Shown: positions 1 to 9,372 of the stretch, one piece after another
How the letters are laid out: each line of letters opens with the position of its first letter
Position numbering within the stretch: the stretch's first letter is position 1
Assembly (NCBI RefSeq): GCF_000027165.1
Contig: NC_013853.1
Coordinates: forward strand, 1,426,001-1,490,000
Length of the DNA: 64,000 nt
DNA from: Streptococcus mitis B6
GTDB taxonomy: Bacteria; Bacillota; Bacilli; Lactobacillales; Streptococcaceae
Reading direction: 5' to 3'
Translations under genes and position numbers: made by a program
Notes under the pieces: model-generated
Databases searched by the model: none
What the model was told of the DNA's origin: nothing
The model's input: the letters and a program-made list of their open reading frames with translations, nothing else

Positions 1-192
1 TTCAATGACCAAACATTCGTGATCAATACAATGCTCGGTCCCTGACACCGAACCATTGTAACCAGTAGAAATAACCTTATTGTCCTTTACCAGAATCGCA
101 CCCACTTTGGCACGTTTACAAGTGGAACGATTGGCAATTAGTAAGGCTTGGGCTGCAAAATACTCATCCCATGCTAGTCTTTTTTCAGTCAT
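1..192 (-). CDS. Cytidine/deoxycytidylate deaminase family protein, N-terminal part
   Basis: This is the first 64 codons of a zinc-dependent deaminase that runs off the left edge. It reads MTEKRLAWDEYF, then KRAKVGAILV and TGYNGSVSG..HCIDHECLVIE, the usual start of dCMP deaminase/ComEB-type proteins, which turn dCMP into dUMP for thymidylate synthesis. The catalytic HAE and PCxxC motifs would lie outside the window. A GAAAAGAG ribosome site precedes the ATG. The TetR gene lies upstream in the same direction, 18 bp away. A ComEB-like role in DNA uptake is possible but cannot be judged from this fragment. Confidence 0.82.
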   Translation of the reverse strand, partial: MTEKRLAWDEYFAAQALLIANRSTCKRAKVGAILVKDNKVISTGYNGSVSGTEHCIDHECLVIE

Positions 193-210
193 CTCTTTTC
201 TCCTTTTTCT

Positions 211-768
211 CTATTTTTTAAAAAATGGTAACCGTAAATCCGCAATCTTTTCAGCAGGTATCTTCATGCCATCCTTGATCCATTTTAGAAGGACAGAGAC
301 GATGGCCGAGCTCCAGAAAGAATGAAGATAAGAGCTGACACCTTTTGATTTTCCATGGTATTTTTCTAGAAATTCCTGCATGGCTTGGACAAAGATTTTT
401 TCCAGATGGTAATCCAAGGCCAGTTGAATCACTCTGGCTTCCTTTCTTGCTTCTCGGAAAAGGTGAACCCAGACCAGATAAAGGTCTGTCTTTAAATCAT
501 AATGATGCAACTGTTCCATAATATTGTGAACAGTTCGTTTAAAGACGCTTTCTAAAATCTCCTCTTTGGAATCATAATTACGGTAAAAGGCTGCACGAGA
601 AACTCCTGCACGTTTGACCAATTCAGAAATACTAATCTTGGTCAGGTCCTTTTTTTCCAAGAGTTGCAAGAGGGCAGTTTCAATAGCTTCTCTAGTCAAT
701 AAATTAGATTCTTGGTTTGATTTTCTGAGATTTTCAAGAGACTTTTCAGAGATTCTACGTTCAGACAT
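211..768 (-). CDS. TetR/AcrR-family transcriptional regulator
   Basis: The 185-aa protein has a TetR-type DNA-binding domain near residues 25-75 (TREAIETALLQLL, ISISELVKRAGVSRAAFYRNY, SKEEIL). A helical ligand-binding domain follows, with no recognisable ligand signature. It is divergent from the DegV/FakB gene at 893. The intergenic region holds a strong palindrome overlapping the degV leader, so control of degV and of itself is likely (inference). The fatty-acid-binding neighbour makes a lipid-related effector plausible but unproven. Confidence 0.85.
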   Translation of the reverse strand: MSERRISEKSLENLRKSNQESNLLTREAIETALLQLLEKKDLTKISISELVKRAGVSRAAFYRNYDSKEEILESVFKRTVHNIMEQLHHYDLKTDLYLVWVHLFREARKEARVIQLALDYHLEKIFVQAMQEFLEKYHGKSKGVSSYLHSFWSSAIVSVLLKWIKDGMKIPAEKIADLRLPFFKK

Positions 769-827
769 AACATTTTCTTTCTACTTGTCACAACAGACGG
801 ATGAGGCTTTTGTTTCAAGGGCTTTCA

Positions 828-836
828 TGATATAAT
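828..836 (+). promoter_or_regulatory. Extended -10 promoter for degV
   Basis: TG-A-TATAAT at 828-836 is a textbook extended -10, with only a weak -35 (TTTGTT at 809-814). The predicted start is near 843, giving a leader of about 50 nt to the DegV gene. Confidence 0.6.
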
Positions 837-854
837 TGTAAAAAAAGACAGAAC

Positions 855-879
855 CTTTGTCAATGTATAACTGACAAAG
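855..879 (+). promoter_or_regulatory. Putative TetR operator palindrome in degV leader
   Basis: Arms CTTTGTCA (855-862) and TGACAAAG (872-879) are exact inverted repeats around a 9-nt centre. The site lies just downstream of the predicted degV transcription start, between the two divergent genes. A TetR dimer bound here would block transcription from the degV promoter. A related half-site CTTGTCA occurs at 784-790. Confidence 0.55.
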
Positions 880-892
880 ATGGAGAATTTCT

Positions 893-1738
893 ATGACTTG
901 GAAGATTATTGCTGACTCTGGTTGTGATTATCGTCAACTGGCAAAACCAGCTATTGACACAACCTTTGTAAGTGTCCCCTTAACCATTCAAGTAGCTGAT
1001 CAGATCTTTGTTGATGATTCCAGTCTTGACATTGATCAAATGATGGAAACCATGTATGCAACTGCAGAAGCTTCAAAATCAGCTTGTCCAAGCCCAGATG
1101 ATTATTTGCGAGCATTTGAAGGAGCCAAAAACATTTTTCTAGTAACCATCACTGGTACTCTTTCTGGCAGCCACAATAGTGCTCAACTGGCCAAGAATAT
1201 TTATCTGGAAGACCATCCTGACACTAAGATTCATGTAATTGATAGTTTGTCTGCTGGTGGGGAAGTTGACTTGCTCCTAGAAAAATTGAATGACTTGATT
1301 GACCAGGGCTTATCTTTTGAAGAAGTGGTTGAAGCTATCACTGCCTATCAAGAAAAAACCAAGTTGCTCTTTGTCCTAGCCAAAGTCGATAACTTGGTGA
1401 AGAACGGCCGTTTGAGCAAGCTTATCGGTACAGTCGTTGGCCTTCTCAACATTCGTATGGTCGGAGAAGCTAGTGAAACTGGAACCCTTGAATTGCTACA
1501 AAAAGCACGAGGACCAAAGAAAGCAGTTCAGGCAGCCTATGAGGAGTTAGTAAAAGCAGGATATGCTGGTGGTCGTATTGTCATGGCTCAACGCAATAAC
1601 GAGAAATGTTGCCAACAGCTTTCAGACCGAATCCGTGAAAATTTCCCACAGGCGGATATTAAAATTCTCCCAACATCTGGTCTCTGCAGTTTCTATGCAG
1701 AAGATGGTGGTTTGCTAATGGGATATGAAATTGATTAA
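893..1738 (+). CDS. DegV family fatty-acid-binding protein (FakB-like)
   Basis: The 281-aa protein matches the DegV/FakB family, cytoplasmic proteins that hold a fatty acid while FakA phosphorylates it, so exogenous fatty acids can enter phospholipid synthesis. Visible family motifs are ADSGCD near the N terminus, TGTLSGSHNSA near residue 90, DSLSAGGE near 118 and NLVKNGRLSK near 165. The start has a GGAG site 8 nt upstream. Streptococci carry several paralogues; which fatty acid this one prefers cannot be read here. Likely controlled by the divergent TetR gene. Confidence 0.85.
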   Translation: MTWKIIADSGCDYRQLAKPAIDTTFVSVPLTIQVADQIFVDDSSLDIDQMMETMYATAEASKSACPSPDDYLRAFEGAKNIFLVTITGTLSGSHNSAQLAKNIYLEDHPDTKIHVIDSLSAGGEVDLLLEKLNDLIDQGLSFEEVVEAITAYQEKTKLLFVLAKVDNLVKNGRLSKLIGTVVGLLNIRMVGEASETGTLELLQKARGPKKAVQAAYEELVKAGYAGGRIVMAQRNNEKCCQQLSDRIRENFPQADIKILPTSGLCSFYAEDGGLLMGYEID

Positions 1739-1750
1739 TTGCATTCTTGA

Positions 1751-2969
<1,219 letters not shown>

Positions 2970-3017
2970 ATCTAAATTATTCAATGGCTAAATCAACCCC
3001 AAAAGAAAGGAAGTCCT

Positions 3018-3539
3018 TTGGAACATATTATCTTGTTAAGGGGAGTGACTCCTAATGGAAAAAATGCTATCCCTAAAATGTCTTATCTAGTAGATATCTT
3101 GACAGAAGCTGGTTTTCAACAAGTTCGAACTTATATTCAAAGTGGAAATATTATTCTTGAAAGTAACTTATCTCTCGAAGAAATACGAGAACAGGTTCAT
3201 ACTCTAATAAAGGAAAAGATTGGAGCCGATCTCAAAATAATCATTAAGAATAAGGATATTTTTAAAAACATTGTCCAAGAAAATCCGTTTGGAGAACACT
3301 ATCTTTATGACCGTGTACACGTGATTTTTTATCAAGAACCTATTCAAAGTCTTCCTTTAGAAAAATTAAAAATTGATTACGGTGAAGAAGAAATTTGTGT
3401 CGGTAACCATTGTCTCTACCTCTATCTCCCTAGAACTGCAAAACAAAAAAAGCTCAATACTAACTATCTTGAAAAACTTTTCAATGTAGATTTGACCATG
3501 CGAAAACTAAATGTGGTAGAAAAATTATTAAGCAAGTAG
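3018..3539 (+). CDS. DUF1697 family protein
   Basis: The 173-aa protein has the DUF1697 signature: an N-terminal strand (IILLRGVTPNGKN), then VRTYIQSGNII near residue 38 and a C-terminal ending MRKLNVVEKL. The start is TTG at 3018, supported by AAAGGAAG ending 4 nt upstream. The function of the family is unknown. It has its own terminator, shared with the convergent MerR gene. Confidence 0.82.
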   Translation: MEHIILLRGVTPNGKNAIPKMSYLVDILTEAGFQQVRTYIQSGNIILESNLSLEEIREQVHTLIKEKIGADLKIIIKNKDIFKNIVQENPFGEHYLYDRVHVIFYQEPIQSLPLEKLKIDYGEEEICVGNHCLYLYLPRTAKQKKLNTNYLEKLFNVDLTMRKLNVVEKLLSK

Positions 3540-3554
3540 TACTTGAATTTAGTA

Positions 3555-3582
3555 AAAATCGGAAGAATACTCCTCCGATTTT
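3555..3582. terminator. Bidirectional terminator between DUF1697 and MerR genes
   Basis: AAAATCGGA pairs with TCCGATTTT, with A and T tracts on both sides. It overlaps the stop codon of the convergent MerR gene. Confidence 0.8.
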
Positions 3583-4321
3583 ATTTTGTCTGAGTTTGGA
3601 CATAGTGGGCAATCACATCTGATGTGTACTGGGCTGTTCCAGGTCCAAATTTGTCAATGTTTTCCTTAAATTCTGGGTTGTAGACGTAGCCTTTACCGAT
3701 ATGACCGAAGACTTCAACGGAGCAGTCAAATCCATAAGTCCGAATGGCTTGCAAGAGTTTAGCGGCTTCTTCTTGATTTTCGGTTGCTGTTACAGGTAGA
3801 CCAGCTTGAAGATTTTGTGCTAAGGCTTGAAAAACTTGGTTGAAGGCAGCCGTAGCCTCGTCTTCGTGACCTTTCTGGCGCTCCAGCGCTTGGTCCATGA
3901 CTTCTTGTCCATACTTCTCTACCGCCTCTTGGTGATATTTTTGATGGTCTTGGTAGTTAAATCCAGCAAATTTCTCTTGAATGCTCATTTCTCTTTCTCC
4001 TTTTTGTTCTTGAATGGTTTTTTGCAAGGTGGAAATCAAGGTATCCAGATGTTCCCTTTCTCGAGTCAAATAGTCCAACTGCCTGGTCAAATGAGGCAAT
4101 AAATCTGCCCTTTCTTCCTTTAATAGCTCTGCTATTTTTTCTAAAGAAAAGCCTAGATATTTGTAATAAAGAATAACCTGAAGGCGTTCCAAATCCTCTT
4201 TACTGTAGATTCGATAGCCGTTTCCCGACTTTAAAGGAACTAAGAGTCCTATCTTGTCGTAGTGGTGTAGGGTCTTGACAGAGACACCCGAAAGCTGGGC
4301 GGCTTCTTTTATATGGTACAT
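3581..4321 (-). CDS. MerR-family regulator with TipAS effector domain
   Basis: The 246-aa protein has an N-terminal MerR winged helix (IKEAAQLSGVSVKTLHHYDKIGLL, NGYRIYS), a dimerisation coiled coil near residues 75-110 and a C-terminal TipAS-like domain (YQDHQKYHQEA, then FGHIGKGYVYNPEF). TipAS domains bind multidrug-type ligands, for example thiopeptides in TipA of Streptomyces. The promoter just upstream has the 19-bp spacer typical of MerR-activated promoters, so autoregulation is likely. The divergent neighbour is a sodium symporter; whether it is a target is unknown. Confidence 0.87.
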   Translation of the reverse strand: MYHIKEAAQLSGVSVKTLHHYDKIGLLVPLKSGNGYRIYSKEDLERLQVILYYKYLGFSLEKIAELLKEERADLLPHLTRQLDYLTREREHLDTLISTLQKTIQEQKGEREMSIQEKFAGFNYQDHQKYHQEAVEKYGQEVMDQALERQKGHEDEATAAFNQVFQALAQNLQAGLPVTATENQEEAAKLLQAIRTYGFDCSVEVFGHIGKGYVYNPEFKENIDKFGPGTAQYTSDVIAHYVQTQTK

Positions 4322-4341
4322 GATTTCCTCCTTACAATGAT

Positions 4342-4372
4342 AGTATAACCCCTCCCCTTAGGTCAAAGTCAA
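4342..4372 (-). promoter_or_regulatory. MerR-type promoter with 19-bp spacer
   Basis: On the minus strand, TTGACT (4367-4372) and TATACT (4342-4347) are separated by exactly 19 bp. The element lies 20 bp upstream of the MerR start. Over-long spacers are the hallmark of promoters that MerR proteins untwist to activate. Confidence 0.65.
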
Positions 4373-4421
4373 GCGTTTTTGCGAAATTTTTTTACTTTAT
4401 CATAACATGAAAATAGTTTTC

Positions 4422-4450
4422 TTGACAGACCTTAGAAAACATGATAGGAT
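4422..4450 (+). promoter_or_regulatory. Promoter for sodium symporter gene
   Basis: TTGACA (4422-4427), a 17-bp spacer ending in TGA, then TAGGAT (4445-4450). The start is expected near 4457, giving a leader of about 100 nt. Confidence 0.65.
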
Positions 4451-4498
4451 AGTCAAGTCTATCAATCAAAAGAAAGGCTCGTTTTGAGTACTTATGAG

Positions 4499-4530
4499 GC
4501 TAGTTGCCAAGGGCAGTAGCTTTTTCTTTT
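4499..4530 (+). terminator. Intrinsic terminator-like hairpin inside the symporter 5' leader
   Basis: The stem is GCTA-TTGCC with GGCAG-TAGC (one bulged G, loop AAG), directly followed by TTTTTCTTTT. It lies between the predicted transcription start and the ribosome site of the symporter gene, so it may be an attenuator or the expression platform of a regulatory leader. No known riboswitch aptamer was recognised. Confidence 0.5.
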
Positions 4531-4556
4531 GTATCACTAATTTTAGGAGTTTAACT

Positions 4557-5897
4557 ATGTCTGAAAAATCGCAATGGGGTTCTAAACTTGGCTTTATCCT
4601 AGCATCTGCTGGATCAGCCATCGGACTTGGTGCCGTTTGGAAATTCCCCTACATGACTGCTGCTAATGGTGGAGGAGGCTTTTTACTGGTCTTTCTTATC
4701 TCCACTATTTTAATCGGTTTCCCTCTTTTGCTAGCTGAATTTGCCCTCGGCCGAAGTGCTGGGGTCTCTGGGATTAAAACCTTTGGAAAACTGGGCAAGA
4801 ATGGCAAGTACAACTTCATCGGTTGGATTGGTGCCTTTGCCCTCTTTATCCTCTTATCTTTCTACAGTGTTATTGGAGGATGGATTCTAGTTTATCTGGG
4901 TATTGAGTTTGGAAAATTGTTCCAACTTGGTGTAACTAGTGATTACGCTCAGTTATTTACTTCAATCATTTCAAATCCAGCCATTGCCCTAGGAGCTCAA
5001 GCAGCCTTTATCCTGTTGAATATCTTTATTGTATCACGTGGTGTTCAGAAAGGGATTGAAAGAGCATCTAAGGTTATGATGCCCCTGCTCTTTATTATCT
5101 TTGTTGTCATTATCGGGCGCTCTCTCAGTTTACCAAATGCCATGGAAGGCGTTCTCTACTTCCTCAAACCAGACTTTTCAAAACTGACCAGTGCTGGTCT
5201 CCTCTATGCTCTGGGACAATCTTTCTTTGCCCTCTCACTAGGAGTTACAGCCATGCTGACCTATGCTTCTTACTTGGACAAGAAAACCAATCTGGTCCAA
5301 TCAGGGATTTCCATTGTAGCCATGAATATCTCGGTATCCATCATGGCAGGTCTAGCCATTTTCCCAGCCATGTCAGCCTTCAATATCCAGTCTGAAGGGG
5401 GACCAAGCTTGCTCTTTATCGTCTTGCCTCAACTATTTGACAAGATGCCTTTTGGAACTATTTTCTACATCCTCTTCCTCTTGCTCTTCCTCTTTGCGAC
5501 GGTCACTTCTTCCGTTGTTATGCTGGAAATCAATGTGGGCAATATCACCAACCAGGACAACAGCAAGCGTGCTAAATGGAGTGCTATTTTAGGAATCTTG
5601 ACCTTTGTCTTTGGAATTCCTTCAGCCCTATCTTACGGTGTCATGGCGGATGTTCACATCTTTGGGAAGACCTTCTTTGACGCTATGGACTTCTTAGTTT
5701 CCAATCTCCTTATGCCATTTGGAGCTCTCTGCCTTTCACTTTTTACAGGCTATATCTTTAAAAAGGCTCTTGCTATGGAGGAACTCCATCTCGATGAAAC
5801 AGCATGGAAACAGGGACTATTCCAAGTCTGGCTCTTCCTTCTTCGTTTTATCATTCCAATCATCATCATCGTGGTCTTCATCGCCCAATTTATGTAA
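4557..5897 (+). CDS. Neurotransmitter:sodium symporter (NSS/SNF) family transporter
   Basis: The 446-aa integral membrane protein has about 11-12 hydrophobic segments. The first contains GSAIGLGAVWKFPYM, the conserved unwound helix of LeuT-type transporters that binds Na+ and substrate, followed by ANGGGGF. These proteins import amino acids or related solutes with Na+; the substrate cannot be predicted here. I choose ATG 4557 because GGAG lies 7 nt upstream; the in-frame ATG at 4494 lies before the terminator-like hairpin in the leader and has no ribosome site. Confidence 0.87.
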   Translation: MSEKSQWGSKLGFILASAGSAIGLGAVWKFPYMTAANGGGGFLLVFLISTILIGFPLLLAEFALGRSAGVSGIKTFGKLGKNGKYNFIGWIGAFALFILLSFYSVIGGWILVYLGIEFGKLFQLGVTSDYAQLFTSIISNPAIALGAQAAFILLNIFIVSRGVQKGIERASKVMMPLLFIIFVVIIGRSLSLPNAMEGVLYFLKPDFSKLTSAGLLYALGQSFFALSLGVTAMLTYASYLDKKTNLVQSGISIVAMNISVSIMAGLAIFPAMSAFNIQSEGGPSLLFIVLPQLFDKMPFGTIFYILFLLLFLFATVTSSVVMLEINVGNITNQDNSKRAKWSAILGILTFVFGIPSALSYGVMADVHIFGKTFFDAMDFLVSNLLMPFGALCLSLFTGYIFKKALAMEELHLDETAWKQGLFQVWLFLLRFIIPIIIIVVFIAQFM

Positions 5898-5899
5898 TC

Positions 5900-5940
5900 A
5901 AAAAGGACTTGAGTAGTGAACTCAGGCCCTTTCTTTTTTA
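5900..5940. terminator. Bidirectional terminator between symporter and manA
   Basis: TTGAGT and ACTCA arms sit within an AAGG/CCTT extended stem, flanked by A and T tracts. It serves the two convergent genes. Confidence 0.75.
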
Positions 5941-6882
5941 TGGATGGCTAACAATCAATTCCAAATCTTGTCCTTCCAAGGTCCAAGCTTCAACATCACT
6001 TGGTAAGATAAAGTGGCTGCCTTTTTGGATTGGATAGTTTTTCCCATCGACAGTCAGTTGACCTTGACCAGCCAAGACACTCAATAAGCTGTAGTCAGCT
6101 GTCTTTTCGAAGTCAACTTTTCCAGAAATTTCCCACTTGTAAACTGCAAAGAAATCATTAGAGACAAGTAAAGTTGAACGCAAATCATCAGCTTTAACAG
6201 TTACAGGACGGCTATTAGCAGGCTCGCCAATGTTCAAAACATCAATAGATTTTTCAAGGTGAAGTTCACGCAAGTTGCCATTATCATCCTTACGGTCAAA
6301 GTCATAGACACGGTACGTGGTATCGCTAGACTGTTGGGTTTCAAGAATCAAGATGCCTGCACCGATAGCATGCATGGTGCCACTCGGCACATAGAAGAAA
6401 TCTCCAGCCTTCACTGGCACTTTTGTCAACAAGTCATCCCAATTCTTGTCCTCGATTTGCTGACGGAGTTCTTCTTTTGACTTGGCATTATGACCATAGA
6501 TAATCTCTGAACCTTCATCTGCAGCGATAATGTACCAGCACTCTGTTTTTCCGAGTTCACCTTCATGCTCTAATCCATAAGCATCATCTGGGTGAACTTG
6601 GACACTGAGCCAGTCGTTAGCATCCAGAATTTTGGTCAACAGTGGAAATACAGGTTCTGGACGATTACCAAACAATTCACGGTGCTCTGCATACAAAGTA
6701 GCAAGATCTGTTCCCTCGTAGCGACCATTGGCAACTTTAGAAACACCATTTGGATGGGCTGAGATGGCCCAATATTCTCCGATTTTTTCACTTGGGATGT
6801 CGTATCCAAACTCATCACGTAGCTTGGTACCACCCCAAATTTTTTCTTGCATAACTGATTGTAAAAATAATGGTTCTGACAT
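5938..6882 (-). CDS. manA: Mannose-6-phosphate isomerase, class I
   Basis: This 314-aa zinc enzyme interconverts mannose-6-phosphate and fructose-6-phosphate. Visible motifs are KIWGGTKLRDEFGY at the N terminus, LSVQVHPDDAYG with the zinc ligands near residue 95, GKTECWYI, and GTMHAIGAGILILE near 170. Length fits the short Firmicute type. AGGAGTTCAAG precedes the ATG. It appears monocistronic, and feeds mannose into glycolysis and amino-sugar pathways. Confidence 0.93.
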   Translation of the reverse strand: MSEPLFLQSVMQEKIWGGTKLRDEFGYDIPSEKIGEYWAISAHPNGVSKVANGRYEGTDLATLYAEHRELFGNRPEPVFPLLTKILDANDWLSVQVHPDDAYGLEHEGELGKTECWYIIAADEGSEIIYGHNAKSKEELRQQIEDKNWDDLLTKVPVKAGDFFYVPSGTMHAIGAGILILETQQSSDTTYRVYDFDRKDDNGNLRELHLEKSIDVLNIGEPANSRPVTVKADDLRSTLLVSNDFFAVYKWEISGKVDFEKTADYSLLSVLAGQGQLTVDGKNYPIQKGSHFILPSDVEAWTLEGQDLELIVSHP

Positions 6883-6912
6883 CTTGAACTCCTATCTGAT
6901 TTTTCTCCCCTC

Positions 6913-6950
6913 ATTATAGCAAAAAAAGAGTTCCAGTTGAACTCTTTTTC
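6913..6950 (-). promoter_or_regulatory. manA promoter overlapping an 11-bp perfect hairpin
   Basis: Minus-strand TGCTATAAT (-10 at 6913-6918) is 17 bp from a weak TTCAAC. The same stretch is a perfect inverted repeat, AAAAAGAGTTC (6923-6933) with GAACTCTTTTT (6939-6949). It could act as a bidirectional terminator insulating manA from upstream transcription, and also shape the promoter. Confidence 0.5.
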
Positions 6951-7140
6951 ACATCTTATAAAGTAGGGAGAAGATTTTATAAAAATAGTAACGATATACT
7001 TTTTTCTTTGATAGAGACGAACATAAAAGACTCTCGTAAAGCTAGCTGTCACTGGACTTTTTCCCTCAACTCTCATTCAAAAATTACTTTAATGAAGCAT
7101 CTATTTTCATAAACGAACAAAACTGAAACCAGTCTTCTTT

Positions 7141-7401
7141 TTAAATCAAAGCTGTAATAGCCGTTACAAGGCCAAAAACGATACCTGGAGCATTGGCAGC
7201 AGCAAGGGGAATATCTCTTTCTTTCTTGAAAAGACCGTAGTAAACCCAGAGACTACAGTTGATAGCAGCAACCAAGGGCTGGATGAAATTTCCTTTTTGA
7301 CCAGCCAGATTGTTCATAATTTGTGGGAAGTAAGACACATACATCATAACAGACATGAAGGTCGCTACCCAACCCAAAACTTTCATTTGTTTTTCGGACA
7401 T
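7141..7401 (-). CDS. SemiSWEET-type sugar transporter (PQ-loop, three helices)
   Basis: The 86-aa membrane protein has three hydrophobic helices: LGWVATFMSVMMYVSYFPQIM, residues about 38-56 containing FIQPLVAAINCSLWVYYG, and APGIVFGLVTAITAL. The PQ pair (FPQIMNN) and the Asn in the third block are typical of bacterial SemiSWEETs, which dimerise to make a sugar pathway. The start is placed at ATG 7401 because AGAGG is well spaced from it; an upstream TTG at 7407 is too close to that site. Sugar specificity is unknown. Confidence 0.82.
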   Translation of the reverse strand: MSEKQMKVLGWVATFMSVMMYVSYFPQIMNNLAGQKGNFIQPLVAAINCSLWVYYGLFKKERDIPLAAANAPGIVFGLVTAITALI

Positions 7402-7652
7402 TTTCAAAACCTCTTTTATTCTTTTATGCTTTTTATTTTATAATATGATGTAAAAACAAGCAAGAGTTTGAGAGTTTTGTTATAAAAATGTAAACTATCA
7501 CAATCTTGTGATAAGAAAGAAGAGTGAAGTTAGGAAAAGTATATATAATCAGAAAAACGCATATTATTATGTATTGAAAAATCTTTATACTAGGTGTTTT
7601 ATTGCTGAAATATTTACTTTATTTTCTGATAAAACTGACTTTTAAGCCAGAG

Positions 7653-9227
7653 TCAATATTTTCCTAAATCTACAACTTGTTGATACCTACTTTCATCATC
7701 AATATGATGGGCAATTTCTAACATCATAACAGGAAGAGAAAATAGTAGTTCATGTACCATGAAGGCGTTTTCTTTGTCTAGGGCTGCGGTCACTTCATCA
7801 GCCAATAACAGATTTTTTTTACGAAGAAGAAAACGTGCCAATTCAATCCTTACTCTTTGTCCTCCAGAAATATTCTCCCCGTTATTTTTGATAATAAAAT
7901 CCATCCCACCCGTCAATTCAAAATCTAGTTTGACTTGTTTCAAAACGGCAAGCAACTCTTCCTCAGAAAATTCTTGCCCTAAGGTCAAATTGTAACGTAC
8001 TGTATCGTTAAAGAGAAATGGGTGTTGGCTAATAATTCCTATACTGGATACAAAACTTGATGTACATTCATTAACAGTTGTCACACCGATAATTTCTCCC
8101 TCATCTGCAATTTCTTCTCCAGTAATGAGTCGAAACAAGGTTGACTTCCCACAACCACTCGGTCCTTTGATTAACACTTTCTGACCTGCTTGAACATCCA
8201 AATTTAGATGAGTAAAAAGTTGTCTGTCACCATAGGATTTACTTAAATTTTTAATGTGCAGAGCATTCAATTCTTGCGCATCTTTTTTATCTATCTGTTT
8301 TACATCTCCAATTTCTAATACTCCAAAAATCTTATCTGCTGTTGTTTTTGCCCCTTGTATATCTACAGCATCATACATAATAGTCTGAATAGGACTCACT
8401 AGCTGACCTGCTGCGATGTACATGGCAACAAGACTTGCCACTGACACTTTCTGCCCAGCCATAGCAAAGTAAAAACCTAAAACAAGTGGTAAAACTTGGC
8501 TTAAAAAGACCATGAAACCGTTGCAAAAGAAAATTATATTATGGGTAAAGCAAAATTTTTGAATGGCTAGTTGATAATGTCTATTAATCTTCCAAAATCT
8601 GTTCTGATTTTCAGAAATTGCTTGGTTCATGAGTAGAGTATGTGCCCCTCGGATACTATCAGATACTTGATTATGAACTTCTACTCTGCCTTGCGCCATG
8701 TCATCACCAGTGTGTTTGAGACTTTTATTCATCAAGAACTGAGGAATAGGACGTAAAATAGTGAAAAAGACAAAAATACTACCTAGTAACAAATTTTGCG
8801 AAATAATATAAATCGCTGTTAGTAATGCTACAAAGCTCCAGCAAATGATATTAACGTATTTTTCTAAGTAATTATCCCCCAAATACTCCATATCTTGTGT
8901 GAGCATGGTGATTTTTTCATCTTCATTAAAATCTTTATTTATCATCAGCTTGTCAAATAAATCTGCCCTCATATTCATTTGAATTTCACGTCTAAAAACA
9001 TTATGTGTATGATTACAAAAGAGCATTAAGCTATACAAGACGAAGTATACTGTAAAGCCAAAAACAGTAAACTGTATGATTTTAGCATAAGTCAGCTCTC
9101 CTTGATTTAAGGACAAGGCTTGTGATACGACTAAGGGTTGAGCAAGAGCCAAACCTCCATTTGCCAGTGCACCGATGATAGTATAAAACTTCGTTTTCTT
9201 ATCCAGATAGTGAAATATTTTATTCAT
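7653..9227 (-). CDS. ABC exporter, fused membrane and ATPase domains
   Basis: The 524-aa half transporter has about six transmembrane helices in residues 15-290, then an ATPase with Walker A GPSGCGKST, signature ISGGQRVRIELARFLL and Walker B LLLADEVTAALD. It has no N-terminal C39 peptidase domain, so it would not cleave double-glycine leaders itself. GGAGGG precedes the ATG. Upstream in the same direction is a SPASM-like fragment, which suggests this exported a modified peptide. The substrate is not identified, and no intact precursor gene is evident. Confidence 0.85.
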   Translation of the reverse strand: MNKIFHYLDKKTKFYTIIGALANGGLALAQPLVVSQALSLNQGELTYAKIIQFTVFGFTVYFVLYSLMLFCNHTHNVFRREIQMNMRADLFDKLMINKDFNEDEKITMLTQDMEYLGDNYLEKYVNIICWSFVALLTAIYIISQNLLLGSIFVFFTILRPIPQFLMNKSLKHTGDDMAQGRVEVHNQVSDSIRGAHTLLMNQAISENQNRFWKINRHYQLAIQKFCFTHNIIFFCNGFMVFLSQVLPLVLGFYFAMAGQKVSVASLVAMYIAAGQLVSPIQTIMYDAVDIQGAKTTADKIFGVLEIGDVKQIDKKDAQELNALHIKNLSKSYGDRQLFTHLNLDVQAGQKVLIKGPSGCGKSTLFRLITGEEIADEGEIIGVTTVNECTSSFVSSIGIISQHPFLFNDTVRYNLTLGQEFSEEELLAVLKQVKLDFELTGGMDFIIKNNGENISGGQRVRIELARFLLRKKNLLLADEVTAALDKENAFMVHELLFSLPVMMLEIAHHIDDESRYQQVVDLGKY

Positions 9228-9372
9228 AATGCCCTCCTAGAAAAAGAGAGATGCTAGCACTCCTCTCCATTTTTATTATATAAATTTTACAAACATTACA
9301 ATTATTGCTTACAGCTTCAGTTTTTTTACAACCTTTTTGTTTTTCTTGATAGACATTTTTGCTTACCCCTCT

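Noticed and set aside
4494..4556. A 21-codon upstream extension of the sodium symporter
   Set aside because: It has no ribosome site, and its codons lie across a terminator-like hairpin; ATG 4557 has a good site and matches the family N terminus.
6636..7076. A 146-codon minus-strand frame overlapping manA
   Set aside because: It lies in another frame of manA and extends through a perfect hairpin; no coding evidence. The 6951-7140 gap appears empty apart from a weak hairpin after the SemiSWEET gene.
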